A stretch of DNA of 64,000 nt from Candidatus Izemoplasmatales bacterium (GCA_028698875.1 JAQVVR010000003.1:62001-126000), one strand, 5' to 3'; numbered from the stretch's first letter, positions 43,001 to 52,021 are shown. The notes: generated by a model from the sequence alone, not told the origin. Numbers and translations: made by a program.

Positions 43001-43981
43001 CTAATTTTTATTGCGTTGAATGTTATTAATTTGGATTGTACCACTTACGGAACTTTTTTTCAAGACTTTGATAATCTTGCTTTGATCTTGATTGCGGATA
43101 TCGACGTCCCCACTTACTGATGAAAATGTAATCTCACCAGGATAAAATTCGCTTCCCTGCATATCACCACTTACTGTTTTGAAAGCAGTTCTTTTTGTTT
43201 CAGTGTTGTTAATTTCAACATCGCCACTAACACTATCAATGCGCAACTCCTCATTGATTGCAAGATTATCAACATCCATATCACCACTAACCGTGTTGAT
43301 ACTTAGGGTTTCTACTATGCATCGGTTCATTACAATGTCACCACTTACAGATGAAATTTTCCCTGTTTTAGTTACAATGCCATTTACAGAAATGTCGCCG
43401 CTCGTAGTGGATACTCCTATAGTATCGCCAATTATTCCTTTGACGGTTATGTCACCGCTTACAGATGAATGTTTGAACTCATGAATTTCGATTTTTTTGG
43501 GAAATTTCACAAGGAATTGCATATCACTATTGTGTTTTTTGAAAAATATTCTGCCAAATTCTTGGCGTCTTTTGAAATTGAAAATACCATTTTCAAAAGA
43601 CACATCATATAAAGACATATCTTCATTTCCATCATAATAAATAGTGATCTCATCTTCATTGACAGTTTCATAGGTAATGTCTTCACTCAATAAACTGATA
43701 ATTGCACTTGAAATTATCGAGTCAACTTTTATTGTCTTCCATGCTGTTGCCATGCTGAATTTTTTATTTTCTTGAGTGTCTTTTACGTGATTTGAGTCAG
43801 CGATATCCTTAGCGACTCTTTCTGGTTCACCAAATTTATCGACAATTTCCGTTTCTGACAAGCCTTCTGCAAGTGCCTCATTAATCATCTCTTCGTGATC
43901 TCTAATGATCTCCTCAATTTCCTGTTTTTCGATTTTTTGTTTTTGCAGTTCGTTCTTCAAATTTTCTAAGTATTTCTTCAT
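43001..43981 (-). CDS. DUF1700 (HAAS) / DUF4097 beta-helix protein
   Basis: 326-residue protein. The first ~65 residues form a coiled, charged HAAS/DUF1700 domain (IEEIIRDHEEMINEAL, FGEPERVAKDI). The rest is DUF4097: eight copies of a (S/N)xVSGD(I/V/M) repeat (residues ~165-320) that build a small parallel beta helix. No signal peptide or membrane helix is seen, which is unusual as many relatives are membrane-anchored. AGGAGG lies 7 bases before the ATG. It overlaps the end of the PadR gene by 68 bases, so the two are coupled and it is probably part of an envelope-stress type unit. Confidence 0.82.
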   Translation of the reverse strand: MKKYLENLKNELQKQKIEKQEIEEIIRDHEEMINEALAEGLSETEIVDKFGEPERVAKDIADSNHVKDTQENKKFSMATAWKTIKVDSIISSAIISLLSEDITYETVNEDEITIYYDGNEDMSLYDVSFENGIFNFKRRQEFGRIFFKKHNSDMQFLVKFPKKIEIHEFKHSSVSGDITVKGIIGDTIGVSTTSGDISVNGIVTKTGKISSVSGDIVMNRCIVETLSINTVSGDMDVDNLAINEELRIDSVSGDVEINNTETKRTAFKTVSGDMQGSEFYPGEITFSSVSGDVDIRNQDQSKIIKVLKKSSVSGTIQINNIQRNKN

Positions 43982-44300
43982 TTTTCTTTCCTCCTTGGTT
44001 TAATATTTCATATACACCGCCGATGAAGCGGTCCCACTCATTCCGCAATTCCATGTAGTATTGAAACCCCGAATCAGTAATTCGATAGTATTTACGGGGT
44101 GCTCCTTGATTTGATTCTTCCAGATAAGTAGAAAAATAACCATCAATTGTCAAGCGACGCAAAATAGGATAAATAGTATTCTCATTAACGTCAAGGTGAC
44201 TTGAAATATTATTAATGACCATATATCCATACATATCATCGCCGACAAGCTCCGATAAAACACATAATTCGATGATTCCTCGTTTAAACTGTGAATTCAT
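43914..44300 (-). CDS. PadR-family transcriptional regulator
   Basis: 128-residue winged-helix regulator. The N-terminal domain has the PadR pattern MNSQFKRGIIELCVLSEL, YGYMVINNIS, NTIYPILRRL and a beta-wing ending GAPRKYYRIT. The C-terminal tail (~residue 105 onward) is long and lysine-rich because its coding overlaps the next gene. It likely represses its own promoter and the downstream DUF1700/DUF4097 gene. AGGAGG is 7 bases before the ATG. Confidence 0.92.
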   Translation of the reverse strand: MNSQFKRGIIELCVLSELVGDDMYGYMVINNISSHLDVNENTIYPILRRLTIDGYFSTYLEESNQGAPRKYYRITDSGFQYYMELRNEWDRFIGGVYEILNQGGKKNEEILRKFEERTAKTKNRKTGN

Positions 44301-44321
44301 CCTGACACCTCCTTGAAATCA

Positions 44322-44350
44322 ATTATAACACAGTACTGTGTGCAACACAA
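44322..44350 (-). promoter_or_regulatory. PadR operon promoter with palindromic operator
   Basis: TTGTGT (44350-44345), a 17-base spacer and perfect TATAAT (44327-44322) on the minus strand. The 14-bp perfect palindrome ACACAGTACTGTGT (44328-44341) fills most of the spacer right next to the -10 box, so a bound repressor would block polymerase. Confidence 0.8.
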
Positions 44351-44385
44351 TACTATAATGTGTTTTTTTTTAAGTTTTCCTAACG

Positions 44386-44415
44386 AAAAAAAAGATGGGT
44401 TTTAAACCATCTTTT
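44386..44415 (-). terminator. Terminator of the proline-oxidation operon
   Basis: AAAGATGG / CCATCTTT stem with a nine-base loop and eight T residues on the minus strand, just after the rocA stop. Confidence 0.85.
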
Positions 44416-44419
44416 TGTT

Positions 44420-45976
44420 TTAAAACGCTTCGCTAATTGATTTGCCTTGCATGTGTAAGACTAAATAATCTGGTCCACCAGCTTTGGAATCAGTTCCACT
44501 CATATTAAAACCTCCAAAAGGTTGATAACCAACAATTGCACCTGTACATTTCCGGTTTAAATATAGATTACCAACATGGAAATCTTCTCGGGCCCGATCA
44601 AGATGAGCACGATTAGTGGATATTAAAGCCCCAGTTAGACCAAATTCAGTATTATTAGCGATTGCTAATGCATCTTCAAAAGACGTTGCCTTACAAACCG
44701 ATAGGAATGGTCCGAAAACCTCTTCTTGCATGATTCGTGCTTTCGGATCAAGATCTACGAAAACCGTTGGTTCAATAAACCAGCCTTTATCACTTGAAGC
44801 TTTACCACCGACCAACAACTTTCCTTCTCTTTGGCCAATTTGAATATAATCGCTGATTTTGGCAAAGGCCTTTTTATCGATTACCGGACCAACTTGAGTA
44901 GCGTGGTCGATTGGATCTCCAAATTTCAATGCTTTTGTGTATTCGCCAATACGTTTAACAACAGCATCATATACATCTTGATGAATGATTGCCCGTGAAC
45001 AAGCGCTACATTTTTGCCCCGAGTATCCAAATGCGGCTTTTACAATCGCATCAGCTGCCATGTCAATATCGACACCACTATCAACTACTATGGCATCTTT
45101 TCCACCCATTTCCGCGATTACTCTTTTTAACCAAATTTGTCCTGGTTGAACTTTAGCTGCTTGTTCATAAATTCCCATTCCGACTTCTTTTGAGCCCGTG
45201 AAAGAGATAAAACGAGTTTTCGGGTGATTTACAATATAGTTGCCAATTTCTGACCCTGATCCTGGAATATAGTTTAAAACACCGGCAGGAAGACCGGCCT
45301 GTTCCATGGCTTCAACTAGCTTGTATGCAATACAAGGAGTGACTGAAGCCGGTTTAAGTAAAACCGTATTCCCAGCAACAATGGCCGCTGAAGTCATACC
45401 TGTTAGAATTGCCAACGGGAAATTCCAAGGTGTGATAATGGCTCCTACCCCAAGAGAAATATATTTATATTCATTTCGCTCCATATTTCGGCGGCTTAAT
45501 ACCACATCATCAATTCGTTCCAATGATAACATTTGACGACCGTAATACTCCAAAAAATCAATTGCTTCTGCTGTATCAGCATCGGCCTCAACCCAAGGTT
45601 TTCCACCCTCAATCGTCATTAAAGCACTGAACTCATGTTTGTTTTTCCGTAAAATCGCGGCAGTTTTAAACAATACATTAGCTCGGGAAGTAGCTGGGGT
45701 TTTTTTCCATGTTTCAAAAGCAGTAAGTGCTTCTTTCATCGCCATTTCAGCATCTTCAATGGTTGCTTGATGAACTTGACCAACCACTTCTTGATCAAAA
45801 GCAGGATTTCTGGATTCAATCAATTTACCAGTAAATAATCGCTTTCCACCAATAATAAGAGGATAAGTCTTGCCAAGATTTTTACGAACAGTTTGTAGCG
45901 CCTTGGTGTATAAATCACGTACTTCAGGAATTGAAAAATCGGAAAGCGGTTCAGTTTGATAAGGATACATTGCCAT
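44420..45976 (-). CDS. rocA: L-glutamate gamma-semialdehyde (P5C) dehydrogenase
   Basis: 518-residue aldehyde dehydrogenase of the RocA/PutA group. It has [17 protein letters not shown], the catalytic Glu in IAEMGGKD (~residue 288) and the nucleophile in SGQKCSACS (Cys ~322). It oxidises glutamate semialdehyde, the open form of pyrroline-5-carboxylate, to glutamate with NAD+. It is the last gene after a set of flavin and Fe-S subunits that would produce P5C from proline, with a gap of 17 bases. AAGGAG precedes the ATG. Confidence 0.95.
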   Translation of the reverse strand: MAMYPYQTEPLSDFSIPEVRDLYTKALQTVRKNLGKTYPLIIGGKRLFTGKLIESRNPAFDQEVVGQVHQATIEDAEMAMKEALTAFETWKKTPATSRANVLFKTAAILRKNKHEFSALMTIEGGKPWVEADADTAEAIDFLEYYGRQMLSLERIDDVVLSRRNMERNEYKYISLGVGAIITPWNFPLAILTGMTSAAIVAGNTVLLKPASVTPCIAYKLVEAMEQAGLPAGVLNYIPGSGSEIGNYIVNHPKTRFISFTGSKEVGMGIYEQAAKVQPGQIWLKRVIAEMGGKDAIVVDSGVDIDMAADAIVKAAFGYSGQKCSACSRAIIHQDVYDAVVKRIGEYTKALKFGDPIDHATQVGPVIDKKAFAKISDYIQIGQREGKLLVGGKASSDKGWFIEPTVFVDLDPKARIMQEEVFGPFLSVCKATSFEDALAIANNTEFGLTGALISTNRAHLDRAREDFHVGNLYLNRKCTGAIVGYQPFGGFNMSGTDSKAGGPDYLVLHMQGKSISEAF

Positions 45977-45993
45977 TTTTTATTTCTCCTTCG

Positions 45994-47139
45994 TTATACC
46001 ACCGATTTTTCAACTTCGATGGTTTTCTGATTTTTGAAACGGTTCATACATAGTTCCGTCATATCAATACTAGTGGGCTGATTAAGGATGATTTCGGATA
46101 ATAATAACCCTGTTATTGGTGCAAACATAAATCCGTGCCCAGAAAAACCACAAGCTACGTAAAAGCCTTCACATTCATCAACAGTACCAAGAATTGGTTG
46201 TCGATCAGGGGACATATTATATGATCCTGCCCATTGTCGGATGACACGTAATTCGCCGACAACTGGGAGAAATGCAACAACCGTTTTTGCCATCTCGTCT
46301 AAAAATTCCCAACTTGATTCGATATCATGATTATGCAAAGCTCCTGGAGTTCCACGTCCCATAACAAAACTACCCTGTGGGACCTGTTGGCAATAAAGAT
46401 TCTTTCCAAATGACATTACCATTGGGCCTTGAATCTTTTCGATTGGCTCGGTTACCAAAATCTCATGTTTTTCTGGATACACGGGAATTGGAACACCCGC
46501 CATTAATCCTATTTCATGTGCGAAACCACCGGCAGCGTTAACCACTTTATTCGTTTCAAATGTATGCTTATCGGTTGTCACACTAACAACCTTGTGATTT
46601 ACTGTTTGAATTGATTGGACTGCTTCATGAAAGTAGAAGGATACACCCAATCTTTTTGCCGCTTGATAGAAGGCATCATTAGCCTTGAAAGGGTTGATGT
46701 GGCCATCAGTAGGACAAAAGGTCGCACTGATGAACATATCGGTATTAATGTGAGGAACAATTTCTTTGGCTTCTTCTTTAGTGATTTTGCGTGATTTGAT
46801 GCCTAATGAATTTTGCAGCTCTACGTTTTTACTGAATTGCGCATCTTCTTCAGGGGTTACAGCAACAATTAAATATCCTTCTTGTTTGAATTCAATATCA
46901 CCAGGATATTTAAGTGTTTGATTAGCCTTTTCATAAAACTCCACACTTTTTTTCGCCATGATGCAATTCATTTTAGTTGCCCATTGTTGTCTAATTCCAG
47001 CCCCGCATCGTCCCGTGGCTCCGTTTGTTAGATAGCCTTTATCGACAACAACGATATCCTTCATCCCTTTTGCTGCCAAATAATAAGCAATTGCCGTCCC
47101 ACTGATTCCTGCACCGATTATGACTATATTAGCGTTCAT
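45994..47139 (-). CDS. DAO-fold FAD oxidoreductase, catalytic (beta) subunit of a proline-dehydrogenase-type complex
   Basis: 381-residue flavoprotein of the glycine/sarcosine oxidase fold. It has IVIIGAGISGTAIAYYLA at the N-terminus, GATGRCGAGIRQQW (flavin-side loop) and the C-terminal GFSGHGFMFAP. The start at 47139 follows GGAGGGG by 7 bases. It lies in a five-gene set with BFD-like, 4Fe-4S, HcnB-like and HcnA-like genes, then rocA, an arrangement matching the heteromeric dye-linked L-proline dehydrogenase of Thermococcus. Sarcosine, hydroxyproline or opine oxidation are alternatives, but rocA favours proline. Confidence 0.78.
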   Translation of the reverse strand: MNANIVIIGAGISGTAIAYYLAAKGMKDIVVVDKGYLTNGATGRCGAGIRQQWATKMNCIMAKKSVEFYEKANQTLKYPGDIEFKQEGYLIVAVTPEEDAQFSKNVELQNSLGIKSRKITKEEAKEIVPHINTDMFISATFCPTDGHINPFKANDAFYQAAKRLGVSFYFHEAVQSIQTVNHKVVSVTTDKHTFETNKVVNAAGGFAHEIGLMAGVPIPVYPEKHEILVTEPIEKIQGPMVMSFGKNLYCQQVPQGSFVMGRGTPGALHNHDIESSWEFLDEMAKTVVAFLPVVGELRVIRQWAGSYNMSPDRQPILGTVDECEGFYVACGFSGHGFMFAPITGLLLSEIILNQPTSIDMTELCMNRFKNQKTIEVEKSVV

Positions 47140-47410
47140 CTTTTGTCCCCTCCACAATAGCCTTAAGTTTTACACCTGTGACTAAGGGACGAATCTTTGG
47201 AAGGGCTACTTCCTCAGTTTTACATTTTAGGTAACGAGCAATCTCTTGTTGTAATAATAATCCACAGGTTTTGCCCTGACATGGGCCCATGCCGATTCGT
47301 AATAACCGCTTAATATCTTCAATAGTGGTATATCCTTGATCCAGAAGATCATGGATTTGTTCGAGATTAATGTCTTCGCAACGACATATGATAATATCTT
47401 TTTTATTCAT
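47129..47410 (-). CDS. BFD-like [2Fe-2S] protein of the oxidoreductase complex
   Basis: 93-residue protein with CRCEDI at residues ~9-14 and GPCQGKTC at ~46-53, giving the C-x-C...C-x4-C pattern of the bacterioferritin-associated ferredoxin domain. In related heteromeric dehydrogenases this domain is either free or fused to the alpha subunit. It overlaps its neighbours by 11 and 8 bases. Confidence 0.85.
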   Translation of the reverse strand: MNKKDIIICRCEDINLEQIHDLLDQGYTTIEDIKRLLRIGMGPCQGKTCGLLLQQEIARYLKCKTEEVALPKIRPLVTGVKLKAIVEGTKDER

Positions 47411-47885
47411 TTTTGTTCCTCACCGTCACGAAGTCGTATAGATACTTCTTATCGACTGATACGGTCACAAGAACCGTTTTATCCTGTTTGTTCGTTAATA
47501 ATACTTTTACTATATTCGCATCACAAATTACTTTTCCATCCCGGTTCACACCATTCCAAATACTATTTGGTTCTGGATAGGGCAAAAATTCGTAAGGGAT
47601 TTTGAATATTGCTAGATTATTTCTTATCTCTGCCGTCATAATCGCCAACCCAGGGCAGCTAGTCACACAGATACCACAGCCAGTACATAAATCTACATTT
47701 AACTGAGGCTGATTATTGATATCATCACCGATTTCAATGGCATGGAAAGGACAACTAGTACTACAAGGATTACATGGTATGTCTTCATAACATTCAATAA
47801 TAGCTTTTGGTTTTAACAGTTGTTCCGGTTGGGGAAACCGGGATTTAACTTGTTCGGGTGTTGCCACTCCAGTTTTATCAAGCAT
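47403..47885 (-). CDS. Ferredoxin-like protein with two [4Fe-4S] motifs
   Basis: 160-residue electron-transfer protein. Residues ~34-48 carry CNPCSTSCPF and residues ~66-82 carry CTGCGICVTSCP; a first Cys near residue 32 may complete the former cluster. The C-terminal ~75 residues form a domain without cysteines, beyond a conserved one at ~123. It overlaps the HcnB-like gene by 8 bases. Its role is to connect the flavin sites to a cellular electron carrier. Confidence 0.82.
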   Translation of the reverse strand: MLDKTGVATPEQVKSRFPQPEQLLKPKAIIECYEDIPCNPCSTSCPFHAIEIGDDINNQPQLNVDLCTGCGICVTSCPGLAIMTAEIRNNLAIFKIPYEFLPYPEPNSIWNGVNRDGKVICDANIVKVLLTNKQDKTVLVTVSVDKKYLYDFVTVRNKNE

Positions 47886-48969
47886 TGGTTTTTGCCTCGA
47901 CTTTCTTTAATCCAGCCCTGATTTTGGCTCCGAAAGGACCGCTACGCAGATTCTTTAATTGTTGTTGGTAATCAGCAATGCTTTTTTGGTAGTCAGGTTG
48001 TTGGTATCCAATTTTAGCAGCTGCTGCAAGACCAGAAAGATATCCTTCGACAATGGCGCTTGAAGCCTCTTCTACTCCGGCAACATCACCAGCAACAAAT
48101 ATATTATTAATCGTGGTTTGATGTAAGCCATCAACAATTGGAACCATACCTCCAAGTTCTGGAACATATTTTAATTCAGCACCGCCCATTGCTAATAATT
48201 GATATAATGGCGATAATCCAACAGCGATACAAACAGCATCAACGTCGATGAGTTTTTCTGTTCCTTTAATTGGCTTCCAAGAATCATCAAGTTCAATAGT
48301 CTCAATTTGGTTAACACACCCATTACCGATTGCCCTTTGAATTGTGGTCTGAGTTAGAATATCGACACCTAAGCGGCGCAGCTTAGAAGCGTGAACTTTA
48401 TATCCTCCGATTTTTGGCGCGGCTTCTAGCAAAGCCTTCACGTGAACTCCGGCTTGGATCAATTGATAACTAACGATTAATCCAATATTTCCGCTACCAA
48501 CCATGACAATATTTTGTCCTGGCAATACACCGTACAAATTCATTAAAGTTTGGACAGCTCCAGCCCCATAGATTCCTGGTAAGTCATTGTTCTCAAAAGC
48601 CAACATTTTTTCGCCCGCGCCCGTGGCAATAATCAAGGCATCAAAATGATATTTATAATATTTCTCATTGTGTAAAACGTTCACCACTTGGTCAGCATAT
48701 AAGCCAACAACAGTGGCATCACATATAATTTCAATACGGTCTGAACATGTTTCCACATCAGAAATAAGTTTTTTTGCGATGTTTAATCCCCGAGTTTTAG
48801 CAAATTGTTTTTCGGATCCAAAAAATTTATGCGTCTGTTTGATTAACTGACCACCCATTTGTGGATTTCGGTCAATTAAAAGAACGTGACATCCTGTTTG
48901 AGCAGCTGTATAGGCGGCAGCCAAACCTGCAGGTCCTCCCCCGACAATAATCAATTCTTTGTTTGTCAT
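47878..48969 (-). CDS. HcnB-like pyridine-nucleotide/FAD oxidoreductase (alpha subunit)
   Basis: 363-residue two-dinucleotide-binding flavoprotein. N-terminal FAD motif IVGGGPAGLAAAYTA (residues 7-21) and a central NAD-type motif VGSGNIGLIVSYQL (~residue 155). The C-terminal VAGDVAGVEEASSAIVEG is the expected second FAD segment. It is the partner of the small (2Fe-2S) protein encoded just upstream, as in opine oxidase, hydrogen cyanide synthase and dye-linked proline dehydrogenase complexes. Confidence 0.85.
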   Translation of the reverse strand: MTNKELIIVGGGPAGLAAAYTAAQTGCHVLLIDRNPQMGGQLIKQTHKFFGSEKQFAKTRGLNIAKKLISDVETCSDRIEIICDATVVGLYADQVVNVLHNEKYYKYHFDALIIATGAGEKMLAFENNDLPGIYGAGAVQTLMNLYGVLPGQNIVMVGSGNIGLIVSYQLIQAGVHVKALLEAAPKIGGYKVHASKLRRLGVDILTQTTIQRAIGNGCVNQIETIELDDSWKPIKGTEKLIDVDAVCIAVGLSPLYQLLAMGGAELKYVPELGGMVPIVDGLHQTTINNIFVAGDVAGVEEASSAIVEGYLSGLAAAAKIGYQQPDYQKSIADYQQQLKNLRSGPFGAKIRAGLKKVEAKTNA

Positions 48970-49271
48970 CGGATGACTCCTTTCCCGATTTGACTTTCAA
49001 CAATCATCCCTTCGGAAAGCGGGGTGACACATGTCTTTATATTTGGAATATGATCAACCGTCATGTAACAAGAAGAACAATTGCCGATGGCACAATATAA
49101 TCCTCGTGCCCGATGCCGTTCAACACTTTCGCTTAATTTTTTTATACCATTAGCATATAACGCTGATGCGATTGTGTCGCCTTCTACTCCAGAGAATTCA
49201 ACACCGTCAAATTGAAAATGAATTACTTTTTTTTTCGGAAAATCTAAAATCGGATGCTTGAAGATTCGCAA
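48966..49271 (-). CDS. HcnA-like small [2Fe-2S] protein, probable TTG start
   Basis: 101-residue ferredoxin domain of the type found in the HcnA or SoxA N-terminus. The fold segments IHFQFDGVEFSGVEGDTIASALYA are followed by CAIGNCSSC and a late Cys that ligate the cluster. The longer frame begins in poorly conserved sequence; a TTG at 49271 with AAGGGG 7 bases upstream gives the expected RIFKHPIL start. It is the first gene of the operon. Its stop overlaps the HcnB-like start by ATGA. Confidence 0.8.
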   Translation of the reverse strand: MRIFKHPILDFPKKKVIHFQFDGVEFSGVEGDTIASALYANGIKKLSESVERHRARGLYCAIGNCSSCYMTVDHIPNIKTCVTPLSEGMIVESQIGKGVIR

Positions 49272-49398
49272 ATTATTCACCCCTTCTACTAGTATTAATG
49301 ATATCATAAAACGCTTTCATTGTGAATTATTTTTTGCTTGTTTTGACTGTTTGAATCTCTCTTTCACTTGAATATAAAAGACTGTAAAAACTTTCCGT

Positions 49399-49432
49399 GA
49401 AAAAACGACCCCCGGAAGAGCCGATGGTCGTT
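49399..49432 (-). terminator. Terminator of the SDR-thiolase operon
   Basis: AACGACC (49404-49410) and GGTCGTT (49426-49432) with an inner CGG/CCG pair form a hairpin followed by T residues on the minus strand, 35 bases after the SDR stop. Confidence 0.85.
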
Positions 49433-49466
49433 TATGCCTAAAAAACGGAAATTTAGAACCGTATTT

Positions 49467-50186
49467 TTACAGGCGCATGCCACCATTGACATTTATTGTT
49501 TGACCCGTAATATACGATGAGTCATCCGATGCTAAGAACAAAGCCACTTGAGCGATTTCTTCGGGTTGTCCCAATCGGCCAAGCATCGTCATTTTTGCAA
49601 AACTTTGAAGCAATTCTTCTGGAACGGTTTTTAAAATATCGGTGAGAACATAACCCGGGGCAATAGCATTCACTCTAATAGCGGCACCTTTACGAGCAAA
49701 TTCCTTTGCCCATGTCATTGTCAAACCAATAATTCCCGCTTTAGAAGCAGCATAATTTGCTTGCCCAATATTTCCAAAAACACCAACAACAGAGGAAATA
49801 TTGATGATAGAACCTTTTCCAATTTGCTCCATTTGGGGACCAACATACCTAGTTAAATTAAAAACCCCTTTTAAGTTAACGTTTATAACCGCATCCCACT
49901 GTTCATCAGTCATTTTCCGTGTCATTGAATCTTTTACAATCCCTGCATTATTTACTAAAATATCAATTTTTCCATATTTTTCACAAACGTAATCGTAAAA
50001 TGCTTTGCATCCTTCAACATCAGTTACATTTAGATGATAGTATTCGACATTATCGGCTTGATATTGCATTGTTCCCATATCGGCTGCAATGACAGTTGCG
50101 CCTTCGGCCGCAAACGCCTTGGCAATTTCCATGCCGATTCCCTTAGCACCACCGGTTACAATAGCAACTTTATCAGTTAATTTCAT
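49467..50186 (-). CDS. SDR-family 3-oxoacyl/acetoacetyl-CoA reductase (FabG/PhaB-like)
   Basis: 239-residue classical short-chain dehydrogenase. It has TGGAKGIG (residues 11-18), NNAG, the catalytic Ser and YxxxK in ISSVVG...YAASK (Tyr ~144, Lys ~148), and the FabG-type IAPGYV. It follows a thiolase on the same message, an arrangement used for acetoacetyl-CoA/3-hydroxybutyryl-CoA interconversion. No acyl-carrier protein or fatty-acid genes are nearby, so a CoA substrate is likelier than ACP. Direction in vivo cannot be told. Confidence 0.88.
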   Translation of the reverse strand: MKLTDKVAIVTGGAKGIGMEIAKAFAAEGATVIAADMGTMQYQADNVEYYHLNVTDVEGCKAFYDYVCEKYGKIDILVNNAGIVKDSMTRKMTDEQWDAVINVNLKGVFNLTRYVGPQMEQIGKGSIINISSVVGVFGNIGQANYAASKAGIIGLTMTWAKEFARKGAAIRVNAIAPGYVLTDILKTVPEELLQSFAKMTMLGRLGQPEEIAQVALFLASDDSSYITGQTINVNGGMRL

Positions 50187-50206
50187 CCTTTTCTCCTTCT
50201 TTCGAT

Positions 50207-51415
50207 TTAAACGCGTTTAATGATCACTGCGGTTCCCATTCCGCCGCCGATACAAAGACTTGCTAATCCATAAGTAACATTTCGATGTATCATTTCATAA
50301 AGCAATGTGACGATTATGCGGTTTCCAGACATTCCAACCGGATGGCCAAGAGCAATGGCTCCTCCGTTAACATTGGTAATTGCTAACAAATCATCGCGGC
50401 ATATTTTATGTTCTTCAATTAATTCATGAATAACGCCAAGGCTTTGGGAAGCAAAAGCTTCATTTAACTCAATCAACTGCATATCTGATAATTTCATATC
50501 AGCATTATTAAGAACATTTCGGATTGCCGGCACAGGACCAAGGCCCATATAGTTGGGGTCAACGCCTCCTTGCCCCACAGCAATGATTTCCGCGATGACT
50601 GGCAGTTGATATTGTATGACTGCCGCTTCGCTTGCAATGATGGTAAAAGAAGCCCCATCGTTGATGCCAGAAGCGTTTCCGGCAGTGACTGATCCATCGT
50701 TTTTGAAAGCCGGTCTTAATTTAGCCATTTTCTCTGATGATGTTGTTCGATTCGGATATTCATCATGAGATACGATAATTGTTTCTTTTCGGTTTTTTAC
50801 AGTGATAGGCACAATTTCATCAGCAAATCTGCCTGAGTCAACAGCCGCAATGGCTTTGGCTTGAGAGCTCAAAGCAAACTCGTCTTGTTCAGCACGGGTA
50901 ATGCTATATTTTTCAGCGATGTTCTCTGCGGTAATTCCCATATGAGTTTTGCTAAAGGCATCGACTAATGAATCTACTAAGATATCATCAATAACATTCA
51001 TATCGCCCATTTTAAAGCCATCGCGAACTTTTCCCGGAACCAAAAATGGGGCTTGGCTCATCGACTCTACCCCTCCGGCAACGATGATGTTGGCCATTTT
51101 CGCATTGATAGCAGCCACAGCATTCATCACTGCTTTCATACCCGAGCCGCAAACCATGTTAACTGAATAGGCTGGGACTTCAATGGGCACACCGGATTTG
51201 ATGGCAATTTGCCGTCCGATTCCTTGACCAACCCCAGCGGAAAGAACATTACCAATGATTACCTCATCAATTTTATCAACCGGGACATGGGTTTCAGTTA
51301 ATAATTGTTGTAAGACTTGAACTCCCAAATCGACCGGTGTTAAATCCTTAAAAGAGCCAAGAAAAGAGCCGATTGGTGAACGTTTTGCTCCGACAATAAA
51401 AATTTTCTGATTCAT
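50207..51415 (-). CDS. Acetyl-CoA acetyltransferase (thiolase)
   Basis: 402-residue thiolase with the acyl-binding Cys in VNMVCGSGMKAV (~residue 90), NVNGGAIALGHPVGMSG (catalytic His) and the final CIGGGMG Cys. It cleaves acetoacetyl-CoA to two acetyl-CoA, or the reverse, and so links directly to the acetoacetyl-CoA made by AtoDA. AGGAGG lies 5 bases before the ATG at 51415; the longer in-frame upstream extension is unlike any thiolase and contains the promoter-proximal leader. Confidence 0.95.
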   Translation of the reverse strand: MNQKIFIVGAKRSPIGSFLGSFKDLTPVDLGVQVLQQLLTETHVPVDKIDEVIIGNVLSAGVGQGIGRQIAIKSGVPIEVPAYSVNMVCGSGMKAVMNAVAAINAKMANIIVAGGVESMSQAPFLVPGKVRDGFKMGDMNVIDDILVDSLVDAFSKTHMGITAENIAEKYSITRAEQDEFALSSQAKAIAAVDSGRFADEIVPITVKNRKETIIVSHDEYPNRTTSSEKMAKLRPAFKNDGSVTAGNASGINDGASFTIIASEAAVIQYQLPVIAEIIAVGQGGVDPNYMGLGPVPAIRNVLNNADMKLSDMQLIELNEAFASQSLGVIHELIEEHKICRDDLLAITNVNGGAIALGHPVGMSGNRIIVTLLYEMIHRNVTYGLASLCIGGGMGTAVIIKRV

Positions 51416-51437
51416 AAATTCCTCCTGTATGTATTTT

Positions 51438-51459
51438 ATCGCTACCCTGTTGTAGCGAT
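51438..51459 (-). promoter_or_regulatory. Perfect inverted repeat in the thiolase leader
   Basis: ATCGCTAC (51438-51445) and its exact complement GTAGCGAT (51452-51459) around a six-base loop, 22 bases before the thiolase start codon and ~75 bases after the -10 box. It may be an operator or an RNA hairpin; no T tract follows. Confidence 0.5.
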
Positions 51460-51531
51460 TTAAACCAAATTCGATGCATCTTCGGTATATAGTGCAAAAA
51501 GGCAAGAAAAATAGCCACTATTTCCTGATTC

Positions 51532-51560
51532 ATTCTATCCAAGATGGTCGGTTTTGTCAA
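51532..51560 (-). promoter_or_regulatory. Promoter of the thiolase-SDR operon
   Basis: TTGACA (51560-51555), a 17-base spacer and TAGAAT (51537-51532) on the minus strand, ~115 bases upstream of the start. Confidence 0.85.
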
Positions 51561-51576
51561 GCGCTTTCAGCAACCG

Positions 51577-51597
51577 AAAAATGCCTTACAAGGCAAA
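51577..51597 (-). terminator. Weak terminator after the RidA gene
   Basis: ATTTGCCTT / AAGGCA stem with a two-base loop then TTTTTC on the minus strand, between the RidA stop and the thiolase promoter. Confidence 0.5.
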
Positions 51598-51628
51598 TGC
51601 TATGCTTCATATCAGTAAGTAAGTATAA

Positions 51629-52009
51629 TTAGCACTTTACACAGATGGCATCAATTTCGACTAAAACATCTTTAGGAAGTCTAGATACTTCGACAGCTGC
51701 GCGAGCTGGTTTATGGTCTGCAAAAAAAGCTTGATACTCACTATTCATTGTGGAAAAATCATTCATATTTCGCATGAAAACGGTACACCGAACGATATCT
51801 GTAATTTCAAATCCTGCTTGTTCGATGATGGCTTTAATGTTTTTTAATGATTGTTGAGTCTGCGACGAAATGTCTGGGCCAGCAACCGTCATGGTTTCGG
51901 CCACAAACGGGATCTGTCCAGAAACATAAAGGGTATTTCCTGCTAAGACGGCTTGAGAATAAGGCCCTACTGCAGCTGGTGCATTTTGCGTGTTGATGAA
52001 TTTTAGCAT
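51629..52009 (-). CDS. RidA/YjgF-family enamine/imine deaminase
   Basis: 126-residue trimeric deaminase that hydrolyses reactive enamines released by PLP enzymes. It has AVGPYSQAV, VSGQIPF, RCTVF (the conserved Arg ~101) and a C-terminal EIDAICV. Length and motifs are typical. It probably protects PLP enzymes in this amino-acid-degrading cell. It follows the MFS gene by 12 bases. Confidence 0.93.
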   Translation of the reverse strand: MLKFINTQNAPAAVGPYSQAVLAGNTLYVSGQIPFVAETMTVAGPDISSQTQQSLKNIKAIIEQAGFEITDIVRCTVFMRNMNDFSTMNSEYQAFFADHKPARAAVEVSRLPKDVLVEIDAICVKC

Positions 52010-52021
52010 AATTTTCTCCTT

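Noticed and set aside
43179-43484. 101-codon plus-strand open frame
   Set aside because: It is the antisense shadow of the repeated VSGD codons in the DUF4097 gene.
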